Positions 50,550 through 58,409 of a DNA stretch of 64,000 nt are shown piece after piece; within the stretch, counting starts at the first letter, position 1, and every line of letters begins with the position of its first letter. The notes beneath the pieces are model-generated. The model was not told where the DNA came from. It saw nothing but the letters and a program-made list of their open reading frames with translations, and did not search any database. The stretch covers positions 2,046,001 through 2,110,000 of the forward strand of contig JACKBQ010000001.1 in the NCBI GenBank assembly GCA_020634455.1. The letters are read 5' to 3'. The position numbers were made by a program, and so were the translations under genes. Source of the DNA: Ardenticatenaceae bacterium. GTDB taxonomy: Bacteria > Chloroflexota > Anaerolineae > Promineifilales > Promineifilaceae.

Positions 50550-52634
50550 TTAGGGTGTTGGGGGACAAGGGGTAATAGGCACGCTCAAGGCATTATCGGG
50601 CAGTGATTGTCCGGCAGGGTCTGTGGCGGGGCTGCGTTCGCCAGTGGCAAAATCGTACACGCCAATGAGGACGGTGGTGGGCACGGCCGTTTCCCCTACA
50701 GGCAGTGTCATTTGGCGTAAATCAACCAGCAGGGAGTCGGGCGGGGCATTGAGCAAGCCGGGCCGGATGCCTAGCGGGGGGCCGTCCGATTGGGTGAGGA
50801 GACGGCCGTCTGCCCCCAATACCTGCACAAATACCGATGTCGTCTCAGAAACACCCACCTGGCCAGACAACCAACGTAACCGGACTGCGATACGGCCGTT
50901 GCACGCCTGCGTCTCTGCCTCAGTTAAAAGATAATCGGCAAAGTGGGCCATTGGATTTGGCGGCGGAATGGGAGGCTGGGCTTGTTGGGGCACAATAAAG
51001 CCCGTGTGTGCCGTGTGTGGACCATCGGGCAGGTAGCTGGTCACAAAATAATGGCGGATGCGATCCGCAAATGTATTCGGCCACTCGTGCTGGGCCTGAA
51101 TGCCGTAGGCGTATGGTTGGCTGGTTTGCAGCTCTGGCACACTCACCGCCCACACCGGATGTTGGTCGGGCAGATTATCGTTAATCAGCTCTTCGGCAAA
51201 CAGATAATCGCCCAGCATGGTCACAAACTCTACGCCGATGGCGTACGTTTTGGGCGGCACGTCCAGCCACTGCGGCAGGTTGATGAGCACAATTTCGTCC
51301 TCTGGGGAAACGGTTTCTTGCAAAATAGCCACCGGTTGGGTGAGCTGGGCGTATTCCGCCAGCTTGGTGCGCACAAATTGGGTGCTGGTGCCGAGGATGA
51401 AGGTGAGCGTGGCGATCCAGATACCCCCCCTCCCTAGCCCTCCCCCTGCCAGGGGGAGGGGATTTGCTGCCTCTCCCTTGGGGGAAAGGGCTGGGGTGAG
51501 GGTGGGACACACGCCCGCCAACAAGTTTGCCCACAGCAGCGCCACACCCGCACTGCCCAAATAAAGCAGACGCGGCCCGCGCAGCAAATAATCGGTGGAG
51601 AGGGTGATGGCCAGCAGCAGACTGGTAGCGCCCCACCAACCCCCGGCCAGCAGCAGCGGCGCGCGCCAGGCGGGTTTGCGCCAGGCCAGCCAGCCAGCCG
51701 CGGCCAAAACCAATCCCGCGCCAGCCACTGTGATGAGCTGGCCGCTCACGTTCGGCAGTAAATGAGCAAACCAGGCGATGGGGAAAACGGCCGCTTGCAG
51801 CAAATACAGTCCGTTCAGCCATAAATCTAGACCCACCTCTGCCGCCTGGGGGGCGCGGCTGATGGGCAAAAATTGGTAGATGACCAGATAGGCCACGCCT
51901 GCCAGCAAGAACCAGCGCCACGGCTGGCGCAAAAGCTGGCGCGGCTGGGTGAGCAGTTCTGGCTGAGCGCAGATGTGCACCAATGCCGCAAAGCCACCAA
52001 AGAGTACGGCCGTTTCATGCGTCAGCACCATCAAAATGAACAACAACCCGGTGATCAGTTGCCAATTAAAAGTTGGTTTATCAACAGATTTCGCATTTTG
52101 GACAGATTTTTCCTCTGTGCCCCTCTGTGCCTCCTCTGTGTAACTCTGTGTTCCGCTTGTTCTTAGAGCCGTTAAATAACTATGCAGCCCCAGCAAAACC
52201 AACCCCGCCATCGCCGGATGCACATTGTGACCATACACCGCCACCGCCTGGTAGGCGAATGGAAACGTGGCAAAAATAGTACCCGCCGCCACAGCCCGCC
52301 GCCAATCGGGCCACAGCCGCCAGCTGAGCCACGCCAGCAGTCCCGCGTTTACCGCGTGCTGCACCACGTTGTTGCCGTGCAGCAACCAGGCCGGATAGCC
52401 ACCAAACAGCCCTTTAATGATGAGCATGGGGAAGAAGGTCATGGGCCGGTAAAAGCCAAACGCCTCGGTAGGCAGCCAAACGGTGGCAAAAGTTAGCCCG
52501 CCCGCAATGCGAATGTGCAGCAGCGTGTCGTAGATCAGCGGCAGGCGCAGCGTGGGCCAGTACAGCCAGCCAGCCAGCACGCCCACGGCCAGCAAAATGA
52601 AAAATTTGTAACGCTTGGCGGGTAAATGGCGCAT
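50550..52634 (-). CDS. Multi-pass membrane protein (GT-C-like) carrying two in-frame repeat insertions
   Basis: A 694-residue protein with ten or more membrane helices, starting FFILLAVGVLAGWLYWPTLR, then LPLIYDTLLHIRIAGGLTF, a short first loop with an acidic residue as in GT-C glycosyltransferases, and a C-terminal soluble domain from about residue 430. The catalytic role is not proven. Two hydrophilic loops are repeat DNA read in frame: about residues 160-175 (YTEEAQRGTEEKS, CCACAGAGG family) and about 376-403 (TLTPALSPKGEAANPLPLA, CCCTCACCCC family). Both lie in predicted loops and keep the frame open, so the gene may still work. Confidence 0.75.
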   Translation of the reverse strand: MRHLPAKRYKFFILLAVGVLAGWLYWPTLRLPLIYDTLLHIRIAGGLTFATVWLPTEAFGFYRPMTFFPMLIIKGLFGGYPAWLLHGNNVVQHAVNAGLLAWLSWRLWPDWRRAVAAGTIFATFPFAYQAVAVYGHNVHPAMAGLVLLGLHSYLTALRTSGTQSYTEEAQRGTEEKSVQNAKSVDKPTFNWQLITGLLFILMVLTHETAVLFGGFAALVHICAQPELLTQPRQLLRQPWRWFLLAGVAYLVIYQFLPISRAPQAAEVGLDLWLNGLYLLQAAVFPIAWFAHLLPNVSGQLITVAGAGLVLAAAGWLAWRKPAWRAPLLLAGGWWGATSLLLAITLSTDYLLRGPRLLYLGSAGVALLWANLLAGVCPTLTPALSPKGEAANPLPLAGGGLGRGGIWIATLTFILGTSTQFVRTKLAEYAQLTQPVAILQETVSPEDEIVLINLPQWLDVPPKTYAIGVEFVTMLGDYLFAEELINDNLPDQHPVWAVSVPELQTSQPYAYGIQAQHEWPNTFADRIRHYFVTSYLPDGPHTAHTGFIVPQQAQPPIPPPNPMAHFADYLLTEAETQACNGRIAVRLRWLSGQVGVSETTSVFVQVLGADGRLLTQSDGPPLGIRPGLLNAPPDSLLVDLRQMTLPVGETAVPTTVLIGVYDFATGERSPATDPAGQSLPDNALSVPITPCPPTP
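51424..51507. repeat. CCCTCACCCC-family repeat inside a coding sequence
   Basis: CCCTCCCTAGCCCTCCCCCT, GCCAGGGGGAGGGG, CCTCTCCCTTGGGGGAAAGG, GCTGGGGTGAGGG. Same family as 34122-34204. Read on the minus strand it encodes SPKGEAANPLPLAGGGLG within the membrane protein. Confidence 0.85.
52111..52150. repeat. CCTCTGTG-family repeat inside a coding sequence
   Basis: TCCTCTGTGCCCCTCTGTGC followed by CTCCTCTGTGTAACTCTGTG: four CTCTGTG units of the CCACAGAGG family. The minus strand encodes the hydrophilic YTEEAQRGTEE loop. Confidence 0.75.
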
Positions 52635-52658
52635 ACTTCTTAATGGATCACTGAAATA

Positions 52659-53357
52659 CTATGAGCGGGTGAGGTGTTCGATGCCGCCAGGGGTAGCCAG
52701 GATGGCGTCGGTGGCCATGTGCAAAAACAGGCCGTGCTCTACCACGCCGGGCTGCTGACGAATGGCGGCGGCTAGCTGTTGTGGATTTTGAATAGGCGGC
52801 AAATAGCAATCCAGGATGATGTTGTTTTCGTCGGTGATGAACGGCCGTTCCCCACCTTTCTCCAGCCGCTTTTCCACCCGCGCCCCCAGCGAGCGCAAAT
52901 AATCAGCCACAGGCCGCTCGGCAAAGGGAATTACCTCCACGGGCACGGGTGCTTTGCTGCCAAGCTGCGTCACCCGCTTGGTGTGGTCGGCCACAATGAT
53001 AAACCGCCGAGAAGAGGCTGCCACGATTTTTTCGCGCAGCAGCGCCCCGCCCAGCCCTTTGGTCACGTCCAAGTTGAGTGCGATTTCATCCGCGCCATCA
53101 ATTGTTATGTCAATTCCAGGGTGGGTGTCAAAGGTAACCAGAGGAATTTGCAAAGATTCAGCTTCGTGGGCAGTCTCTTCTGAGGTAGGGATGGCCACGA
53201 TGTTTTTCAGCGCACCACTTTGGAGCAAACGACCAATGGCCCGCACGGCGTGAACGGCCGTACTGCCCGTCCCCAGCCCCACCACCATGCCAGACTGGAT
53301 AAATTCGACCGCTTTTTCGGCTGCTTGCCGTTTTAATTCTGTGATGTCTGCTGTCAT
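52659..53357 (-). CDS. rpiA: Ribose-5-phosphate isomerase A
   Basis: A 232-residue enzyme interconverting ribose 5-phosphate and ribulose 5-phosphate in the pentose phosphate pathway. Start at ATG 53357. The phosphate loop GLGTGSTAVHAV, the catalytic DGADEIALNLDVTKGLGGAL (Asp and Lys of the active site), ASSRRFIIVADHTKRV and the C-terminal DAILATPGGIEHL are all there. It lies upstream of the membrane protein gene and downstream of the cNMP and gnd genes on the same strand, so two pentose phosphate enzymes are neighbours. Confidence 0.96.
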   Translation of the reverse strand: MTADITELKRQAAEKAVEFIQSGMVVGLGTGSTAVHAVRAIGRLLQSGALKNIVAIPTSEETAHEAESLQIPLVTFDTHPGIDITIDGADEIALNLDVTKGLGGALLREKIVAASSRRFIIVADHTKRVTQLGSKAPVPVEVIPFAERPVADYLRSLGARVEKRLEKGGERPFITDENNIILDCYLPPIQNPQQLAAAIRQQPGVVEHGLFLHMATDAILATPGGIEHLTRS

Positions 53358-53460
53358 AAAATTCTCAAGTGTACGAGTATGCAAGTGTGCAAATTTGCAA
53401 GTGGCGAGTGGTTGGTGGCTGGTAACTGATTACCGAATACTGGCCACCGAATCCTGATTA

Positions 53461-54231
53461 CTAATCTTCTGGCAATGACAAAAAGCCAGTATCCCGGCGG
53501 CGACGAGCGGCCGTTTCGGCAATGTCGTCCTGGCTGCTGGGGGACTGCAACATCCAGCGGCGGAAGGTGTCGCGGTCGAAGGAGACCACTTTTACACGGG
53601 TAACGGCCGTTACCGTGGCAATCCGTTCGCTCCCTTCCAACAGACCAATTTCGCCAAAATAATCCCCCGCCGTCAGGTACGCCACCTGATGCTGCTGCCC
53701 CTTCTCATCTTCATGGGTTACTGAAACAAACCCTTCGACGATGATGTAAAAACGGTCTGGCTCATCCCCCTGGCGGATGATGACCGCATCTACATCGTAC
53801 TGTTCGGCAGATTCAACGGCCGTTTCTACAAACTCGGCAGGCATTGGGGGAATATCCAGCTTGGGAGCCGGGTCCAGCGGCCCGGTGTCGCGGGTGCGCT
53901 CGGCCGCCAACGCCTTAATTTCCTGGGCAATGAGCGACGAGCCTTCAATCCAGTTTTTGAAGGTGGGATAATCCATGGTCATGACGTCAACGGCCGTTTC
54001 TGCCCGCACCGTCGCCATCCGCCTGCTTTGCCGCAGCAGACCCACCTCGCCAAAAAAATCGCCCGGCCCCAGATGGTTCAGCACCGCATCCAGGCCGTCT
54101 GGCGGCTGAAGCACCACCGCCACCCGTCCCCGTGTAATAATGTAAAACTTCTCCGGCACATCTCCCTGCCGGATGATGTCCGCGCCTGCGGCAAACTGCT
54201 CAGGTCCAAATTTTGGTTTATTCTCAAACAT
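53461..54231 (-). CDS. Protein with two cyclic-nucleotide-binding domains
   Basis: About 256 residues from the ATG at 54231 (MFENKPKFGPEQFAAGADII); the longer frame runs into a repeat. Two cNMP-binding beta-barrels are seen. The first (about 10-105) has IIRQGDVPEKFYIITRGRVA and GPGDFFGEVGLLRQSRRMAT; the second (about 135-230) has VIIRQGDEPDRFYIIVEGFV and TAGDYFGEIGLLEGSERIAT. The FGE(V/I)GLL plus Arg phosphate-binding cassettes look intact. No helix-turn-helix or kinase is attached. It sits between gnd and rpiA, perhaps regulating them or a partner. Confidence 0.87.
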   Translation of the reverse strand: MFENKPKFGPEQFAAGADIIRQGDVPEKFYIITRGRVAVVLQPPDGLDAVLNHLGPGDFFGEVGLLRQSRRMATVRAETAVDVMTMDYPTFKNWIEGSSLIAQEIKALAAERTRDTGPLDPAPKLDIPPMPAEFVETAVESAEQYDVDAVIIRQGDEPDRFYIIVEGFVSVTHEDEKGQQHQVAYLTAGDYFGEIGLLEGSERIATVTAVTRVKVVSFDRDTFRRWMLQSPSSQDDIAETAARRRRDTGFLSLPED

Positions 54232-54251
54232 AAATTTTGCCTGTCTTTTTT

Positions 54252-54314
54252 GCCACAGAGCGCACAGAGAGTTAAGAGATTTTATTCCTCTTTTGCCTCT
54301 GTGCCCTCTGTGGC
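54252..54314. repeat. CCACAGAGG-family inverted repeat
   Basis: GCCACAGAGCGCACAGAG faces CTCTGTGCCCTCTGTGGC, one mismatch. It fills the gap between the gnd stop and the cNMP-protein start and ends 5 bp from the gnd stop. Confidence 0.9.
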
Positions 54315-54319
54315 AAATT

Positions 54320-55231
54320 TTAATCTGCTTTGACGACAGCGTGGCCGCCGAACTGGTTACGCATGGCCGCCAGCAGCTTGGCGGCAAAGCTGTCGTCCTG
54401 GCGGCTAACAAAGCGAGCAAATAACGAATGGGTGATGATGGGGGCAGGAATGTCCAGATCAATTGCTTCTTGTACCGTCCAGCGACCTTCACCGCTGTCG
54501 GGCACATACCCTTTAATATTGCTCAAATCGCCATCATTTGACAATGCATTTGCCGTTAAATCTAGCAGCCATGAGCGAACCACACTGCCAAAACGCCAAA
54601 TTTCGGAGATTTGGTGCAGGTCGAGGTCAAATTCTTCCTTGGCCTTCATAATTTCAAACCCTTCGGCATAAGCCTGCATCAGGCCGTACTCGATGCCGTT
54701 GTGAATCATCTTCACAAAATGGCCTGCGCCGCTGGGGCCAACGTGCCCCCAACCCAGCTCGGCACCCGGCGCGAGGGTTTTAAGGGCGGGGGTGAGGGTG
54801 GCAACGGCCGTTTCCGTCCCACCAACCATCATGCTATACCCCTCTGTAAGACCCCACACGCCGCCGCTGGTGCCCACATCTACAAAATTAATGCCCTTCT
54901 CGGCCAGCATCTGCCCTCGGCGCATCGTCTCTTTGTAATTGCTGTTGCCGCCGTCTACGATCAAATCGCCTGCTGCCAGCAAATTGCTCAGCTTGGTGAT
55001 GACGCTTTCCGTGGGGTTGCCTGCAGGAACCATGACCCAGGCCACGCGGGGCGGCTCCAATTTTTCTACAGCTTCGGCCAGGGAGTAGGCGGGGATGAGG
55101 CTAACTTCGGTGGCGAGGGTGTGGGTAACGGCCGTTTCCAAATTATAGCCCACCACTTCATGACCACCGCCAATCAACCGCCGGGCCATGTTGGCCCCCA
55201 TCTTGCCCAAACCAATCATTGCCAATTTCAT
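54320..55231 (-). CDS. gnd: 6-phosphogluconate dehydrogenase, short NAD-type
   Basis: A 303-residue enzyme that oxidatively decarboxylates 6-phosphogluconate to ribulose 5-phosphate. Start at ATG 55231. N-terminal Rossmann motif MIGLGKMGANMARRLIGGGH, the substrate block VDGGNSNYKET, GTSGGVWGLTEGYSMMVGG and the catalytic Lys/Asn in FVKMIHNGIEYG. About 300 residues rather than 470 places it with the YqeC/GndA-like short forms that usually use NAD. It lies next to rpiA with the cNMP protein between. Confidence 0.93.
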   Translation of the reverse strand: MKLAMIGLGKMGANMARRLIGGGHEVVGYNLETAVTHTLATEVSLIPAYSLAEAVEKLEPPRVAWVMVPAGNPTESVITKLSNLLAAGDLIVDGGNSNYKETMRRGQMLAEKGINFVDVGTSGGVWGLTEGYSMMVGGTETAVATLTPALKTLAPGAELGWGHVGPSGAGHFVKMIHNGIEYGLMQAYAEGFEIMKAKEEFDLDLHQISEIWRFGSVVRSWLLDLTANALSNDGDLSNIKGYVPDSGEGRWTVQEAIDLDIPAPIITHSLFARFVSRQDDSFAAKLLAAMRNQFGGHAVVKAD

Positions 55232-55289
55232 AATCAATTACCTTCAGCCCCACAGACGCAATCGAGAGATGCCATATTACGTTAAATAA

Positions 55290-55339
55290 GGAGATTGGAG
55301 ACTGGAAACTTTTCCTAATCTCCAGTCTCTTCTCCAATC
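55290..55339. repeat. GGAGATTGGAGA-type inverted repeat overlapping a gene end
   Basis: GGAGATTGGAGACTGGAAAC and CTAATCTCCAGTCTCTTCTC plus CAATC. Same family as 14810-14873. Its right arm encodes the last residues (GEETGD) and stop of the glucosidase gene. Confidence 0.8.
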
Positions 55340-57333
55340 GTTTCTTGCCAGGTGCGCAGAACTTCGGCAATAGTCCACGCCTGAGCCACGCAGCCACGCG
55401 GCGTAAAGGGCGGATCGCCATCAAAAATTTCGCTCAGGCTGCCCATCGCATGAGCCCGAATGTGGTGTTTTAGCAGCGAATCCAGGTAAGAACGAGCCGC
55501 CGCCTTGTCGCCATACACCCGCAGGTGGGCGCTCACAAACGGGCCAATGAGCCAGCCCCATACCGTGCCCTGGTGGTACGCGCCATCCCGCTTGTTTCGG
55601 TCGCCGCCGTAATGGCCAATATACGATTTGTCATCGGGCGATAGGCTGCGCAGGCCGTGTGCCGTCAGCAGATGGCGACCACACGCATCCAAGGCAGAGC
55701 GCTGCTGCTCTTTGGGCAGCGGGCTGTGCGGCAGGGAGATGGCGATAAGCTGGTTGGGGCGCAAACTCCCATCCAAACCGTCAGCATCCGGGCCGTCAAT
55801 CACGTCATAACAGTAGCCCATTTGCTTGTTCCAGAAACGGCCGAACCCTTGCTTCACTTGCTGAATCATAGCGTCATATTCAGCTGCATCTTTGTCCAGC
55901 AAACGGGCAAACTTGGCCATGATGCAGAGCGCGTTGTACCAAAGGGCGTTAATCTCCACTGGCTTGCCAATGCGCGACGTGACCACCCAATTATCCACTT
56001 TGGCATCCATCCAGGTGAGCTGCACGCCCTCTTCGCCAGCAAAGAGCAGGCCATCATTTTCGTCCATTTGGATGTTGTAGCGAGTGCCTCGCTTGTGCCA
56101 CAGGATGATCTCTTGCAGCGTGGGAAACAGCTCTTGCACCAGGCTGTTGTCCTGAGTGGCGGCGTGGTAGGCGCGGATCGCTTCAAAGTACCAGAGGGTG
56201 GCATCTACGGTGTTGTATTCGGGATGTTCGCCTGCGTCTGGGAAGCGGTTGGGCAGCATGCCCTGGTCTACAAATTGGGCGTAGGTACGCAAAATGGAGG
56301 CGGCGACTTCGGGCCGACCGGTCGTTAGGGTGAGCCCCGGCAGAGCAATCATGGTATCGCGTCCCCAGTCGCTAAACCAGGGGTAACCGGCAATGACGGA
56401 ACGGCCGTTTACATCCCGCGCCGTGGGTCTTTTTACCACAAACTGGTCGGCTGCCAGCACCAGCTGCGCCACTTCTGGCGGCAAAGCGACGGCATGAACC
56501 TTGCGTGCCTGGTCTAGCAGTTCCGCTTCATACGCCTGCCGATGGGCATACGCCTTGTCGCCATCCAGATTGGCGTCTGGGTCGGTGCTAGCTACCAGCG
56601 TCACCGAATCGCCTGGGCGCAGCACCGTGCGCAGCAGGGCAGCGTAGATATGGTCTTCCTGCACGTCGTTTTGTCCGCGGTACTCCTCGATGCTCAGGTA
56701 AAAATCTTCGTACCAGTCAAACTGCGGCGTCATGCGCATTTTGCTGCTGAGCAAATAAAACGGGGTCGCCTTTTCATGAATTTTCAGGCTGAGGCCGTTT
56801 TTTACGTCGTCAATTTCTGGCTCCCAATCATTCATGATGATGGTTTCATGATAGTCGCGGTAGTTAACAAACGCTTTGGCCTCCAGCGTAAGCGGGCCGG
56901 TGGCGCGGGTGAGTTTGTACTGGATGTAGGTGGTGTTGGCTCCCGGCTGCATCCAGATGCGCTTTTCTAGCAGGGCATTGCCAAAGGCGTGGGTCCAGAC
57001 GGGCGTGGTGCCCTCCAGGTGAAACTGGTTGATGGTTCGGTGGCCGTTGCCTTCGACCACGCCGTTGGCCCAGCGATTGACATAAAGTGGGTAAAAACGG
57101 CCGCTTTGCGGATAAATGCCCTCATACTCCACCGTTTCATCCAGCTTGGCCAGCAGCAGCGTGCGGCCGAGTGGCGGTTGCAGCGCCGCCATTAGCAGGC
57201 CATGGTAGCGGCGGGTGAGTACGCCCGCCACGGTGCCAGAAGCAAACCCACCAATTCCATTTGTAACTAGCCATTCGCGGGATTCGGCCGTTGCCAAATC
57301 GCCACACAGTTCGCGTCCAAAATCAATAAGCAC
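55315..57333 (-). CDS. Amylo-alpha-1,6-glucosidase / glycogen-debranching-like (GH133)
   Basis: A 672-residue hydrolase of alpha-1,6 branches in glycogen-type polymers. The N-terminal GDE domain begins REWLVTNGIGGFASGTVAGV and TRRYHGLLMAAL. The catalytic (alpha/alpha)6 part has VIAGYPWFSDWGRDTMIALP near residue 315, EYNTVDATLWYFEAIRAYH, and KRDGAYHQGTVWGWLIGPFV near 590. GSLSEIFDGDPPFTPRGCVA ends the barrel. The length is as expected. It is upstream of gnd on the same strand, so storage-polymer breakdown and pentose phosphate genes cluster. Its final codons lie in a repeat. Confidence 0.93.
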   Translation of the reverse strand: MLIDFGRELCGDLATAESREWLVTNGIGGFASGTVAGVLTRRYHGLLMAALQPPLGRTLLLAKLDETVEYEGIYPQSGRFYPLYVNRWANGVVEGNGHRTINQFHLEGTTPVWTHAFGNALLEKRIWMQPGANTTYIQYKLTRATGPLTLEAKAFVNYRDYHETIIMNDWEPEIDDVKNGLSLKIHEKATPFYLLSSKMRMTPQFDWYEDFYLSIEEYRGQNDVQEDHIYAALLRTVLRPGDSVTLVASTDPDANLDGDKAYAHRQAYEAELLDQARKVHAVALPPEVAQLVLAADQFVVKRPTARDVNGRSVIAGYPWFSDWGRDTMIALPGLTLTTGRPEVAASILRTYAQFVDQGMLPNRFPDAGEHPEYNTVDATLWYFEAIRAYHAATQDNSLVQELFPTLQEIILWHKRGTRYNIQMDENDGLLFAGEEGVQLTWMDAKVDNWVVTSRIGKPVEINALWYNALCIMAKFARLLDKDAAEYDAMIQQVKQGFGRFWNKQMGYCYDVIDGPDADGLDGSLRPNQLIAISLPHSPLPKEQQRSALDACGRHLLTAHGLRSLSPDDKSYIGHYGGDRNKRDGAYHQGTVWGWLIGPFVSAHLRVYGDKAAARSYLDSLLKHHIRAHAMGSLSEIFDGDPPFTPRGCVAQAWTIAEVLRTWQETIGEETGD

Positions 57334-57357
57334 GCAATTACTCCTTCATCAAATTTT

Positions 57358-57380
57358 GCCACAGTGGTCACAGAGAAAGG
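57358..57380. repeat. CCACAGAGG-family half-element
   Basis: GCCACAGTGGTCACAGAGAA without a clear right arm, in the divergent gap between the glucosidase and endonuclease III genes. Confidence 0.6.
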
Positions 57381-57534
57381 TGAGATTGATCGAGCTATGG
57401 CAGTTGAATGAGATTTGTTCTTTGTTGAATTTGCCCCATTATACACTTGCACACCGATTCTGATAACGCTAGAGTTACACAGTGATCAACGTCTAACTTT
57501 TAGCAACTTGCCCAGTACCAGACAGGAAATGCGC

Positions 57535-58182
57535 ATGGCCTACCAGCAACCATCCCCGGAATATGTAAAAACCATCCTCAATCGCCTGCGGGCAGCGCAC
57601 CCGGATGCCCATTGCGAACTAAATTACGAGACGCCGCTGCAACTGCTTGTCGCCACCATCCTCTCTGCCCAATGCACCGATGTGCGCGTCAACCTGGTAA
57701 CGCCAGACCTTTTTAGCAAATACCCGGATGTAACCGCGTTGGCCGCCGCCGACCGCAGCGAACTGGAAGAGACAATTCGCTCCACCGGATTTTTTCGGCA
57801 AAAGGCAGAATTTATTCAGTCAACGGCCGTTTCCCTCATCCAAAACCACGGCGGTGACGTCCCAGACGAAATGAATGAACTCACGCAGCTAAAGGGAGTG
57901 GCTCGCAAAACCGCCAACGTGGTGCTGGGCGAAATTTACGGCAAAGCCGAAGGCATCACCGTAGACACCCACGTTAAGCGTATTGCCCACAAGCTGGGCC
58001 TCACCAGCGACAACAAAGACCCGGTGAAGGTGGAGCGAGAACTGATGGCCATCATTCCCCACGAACATTGGATCGACATCTCGCACCTGCTCATCTTTCA
58101 CGGCCGTCGCATCTGCATCGCCCGCCGCCCGGACTGCCCCAACTGCTCCCTCAACGACATCTGCCCTTCGGTGGAACTGTAA
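57535..58182 (+). CDS. nth: Endonuclease III (DNA glycosylase/AP lyase)
   Basis: A 215-residue base-excision repair enzyme acting on oxidised pyrimidines. I chose the ATG at 57535, with AGGA 7 bp before; an ATG two codons earlier is possible. The helix-hairpin-helix LKGVARKTANVVLGEIYGKA carries the lyase Lys125, and ITVDTHVKRIAHKLGL the catalytic Asp144. The [4Fe-4S] loop is C194-X6-C201-X2-C204-X5-C210, all present. A frame extension upstream to 57415 is not credible. Confidence 0.96.
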   Translation: MAYQQPSPEYVKTILNRLRAAHPDAHCELNYETPLQLLVATILSAQCTDVRVNLVTPDLFSKYPDVTALAAADRSELEETIRSTGFFRQKAEFIQSTAVSLIQNHGGDVPDEMNELTQLKGVARKTANVVLGEIYGKAEGITVDTHVKRIAHKLGLTSDNKDPVKVERELMAIIPHEHWIDISHLLIFHGRRICIARRPDCPNCSLNDICPSVEL

Positions 58183-58187
58183 ATTTT

Positions 58188-58258
58188 GGCCACAGAGGGC
58201 ACAGAGGTTCAAGAGATTTTGCCCAGTATGTGATTGTCATTCCCGCGCAGGCGGGAAT
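58188..58258. repeat. CCACAGAGG half-element and ATTCCCGC hairpin
   Basis: GGCCACAGAGGGCACAGAGG (58188-58207) directly follows nth. Then ATTCCCGC, GCAG, GCGGGAAT (58239-58258) forms a perfect 8-bp hairpin. The rest of the gap to 58409 contains one ACGGCCGT and no gene. Confidence 0.85.
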
Positions 58259-58409
58259 CCATGCTGGTGCCGAAGCACGTGGTTTGAGATGGTTAAAATC
58301 TGCATACGGCCGTTTCCCCAGATCGATCCATTCCCGCCGAACTTACGTATAATCAACCAAGAAACCAAACTGGTTCACCCAGAATAAGCTGTGTCGGAGC
58401 GTAAAAACA

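Noticed and set aside
55657..56328. 223-codon plus-strand open frame
   Set aside because: Antisense to the catalytic part of the GH133 glucosidase; no independent support.
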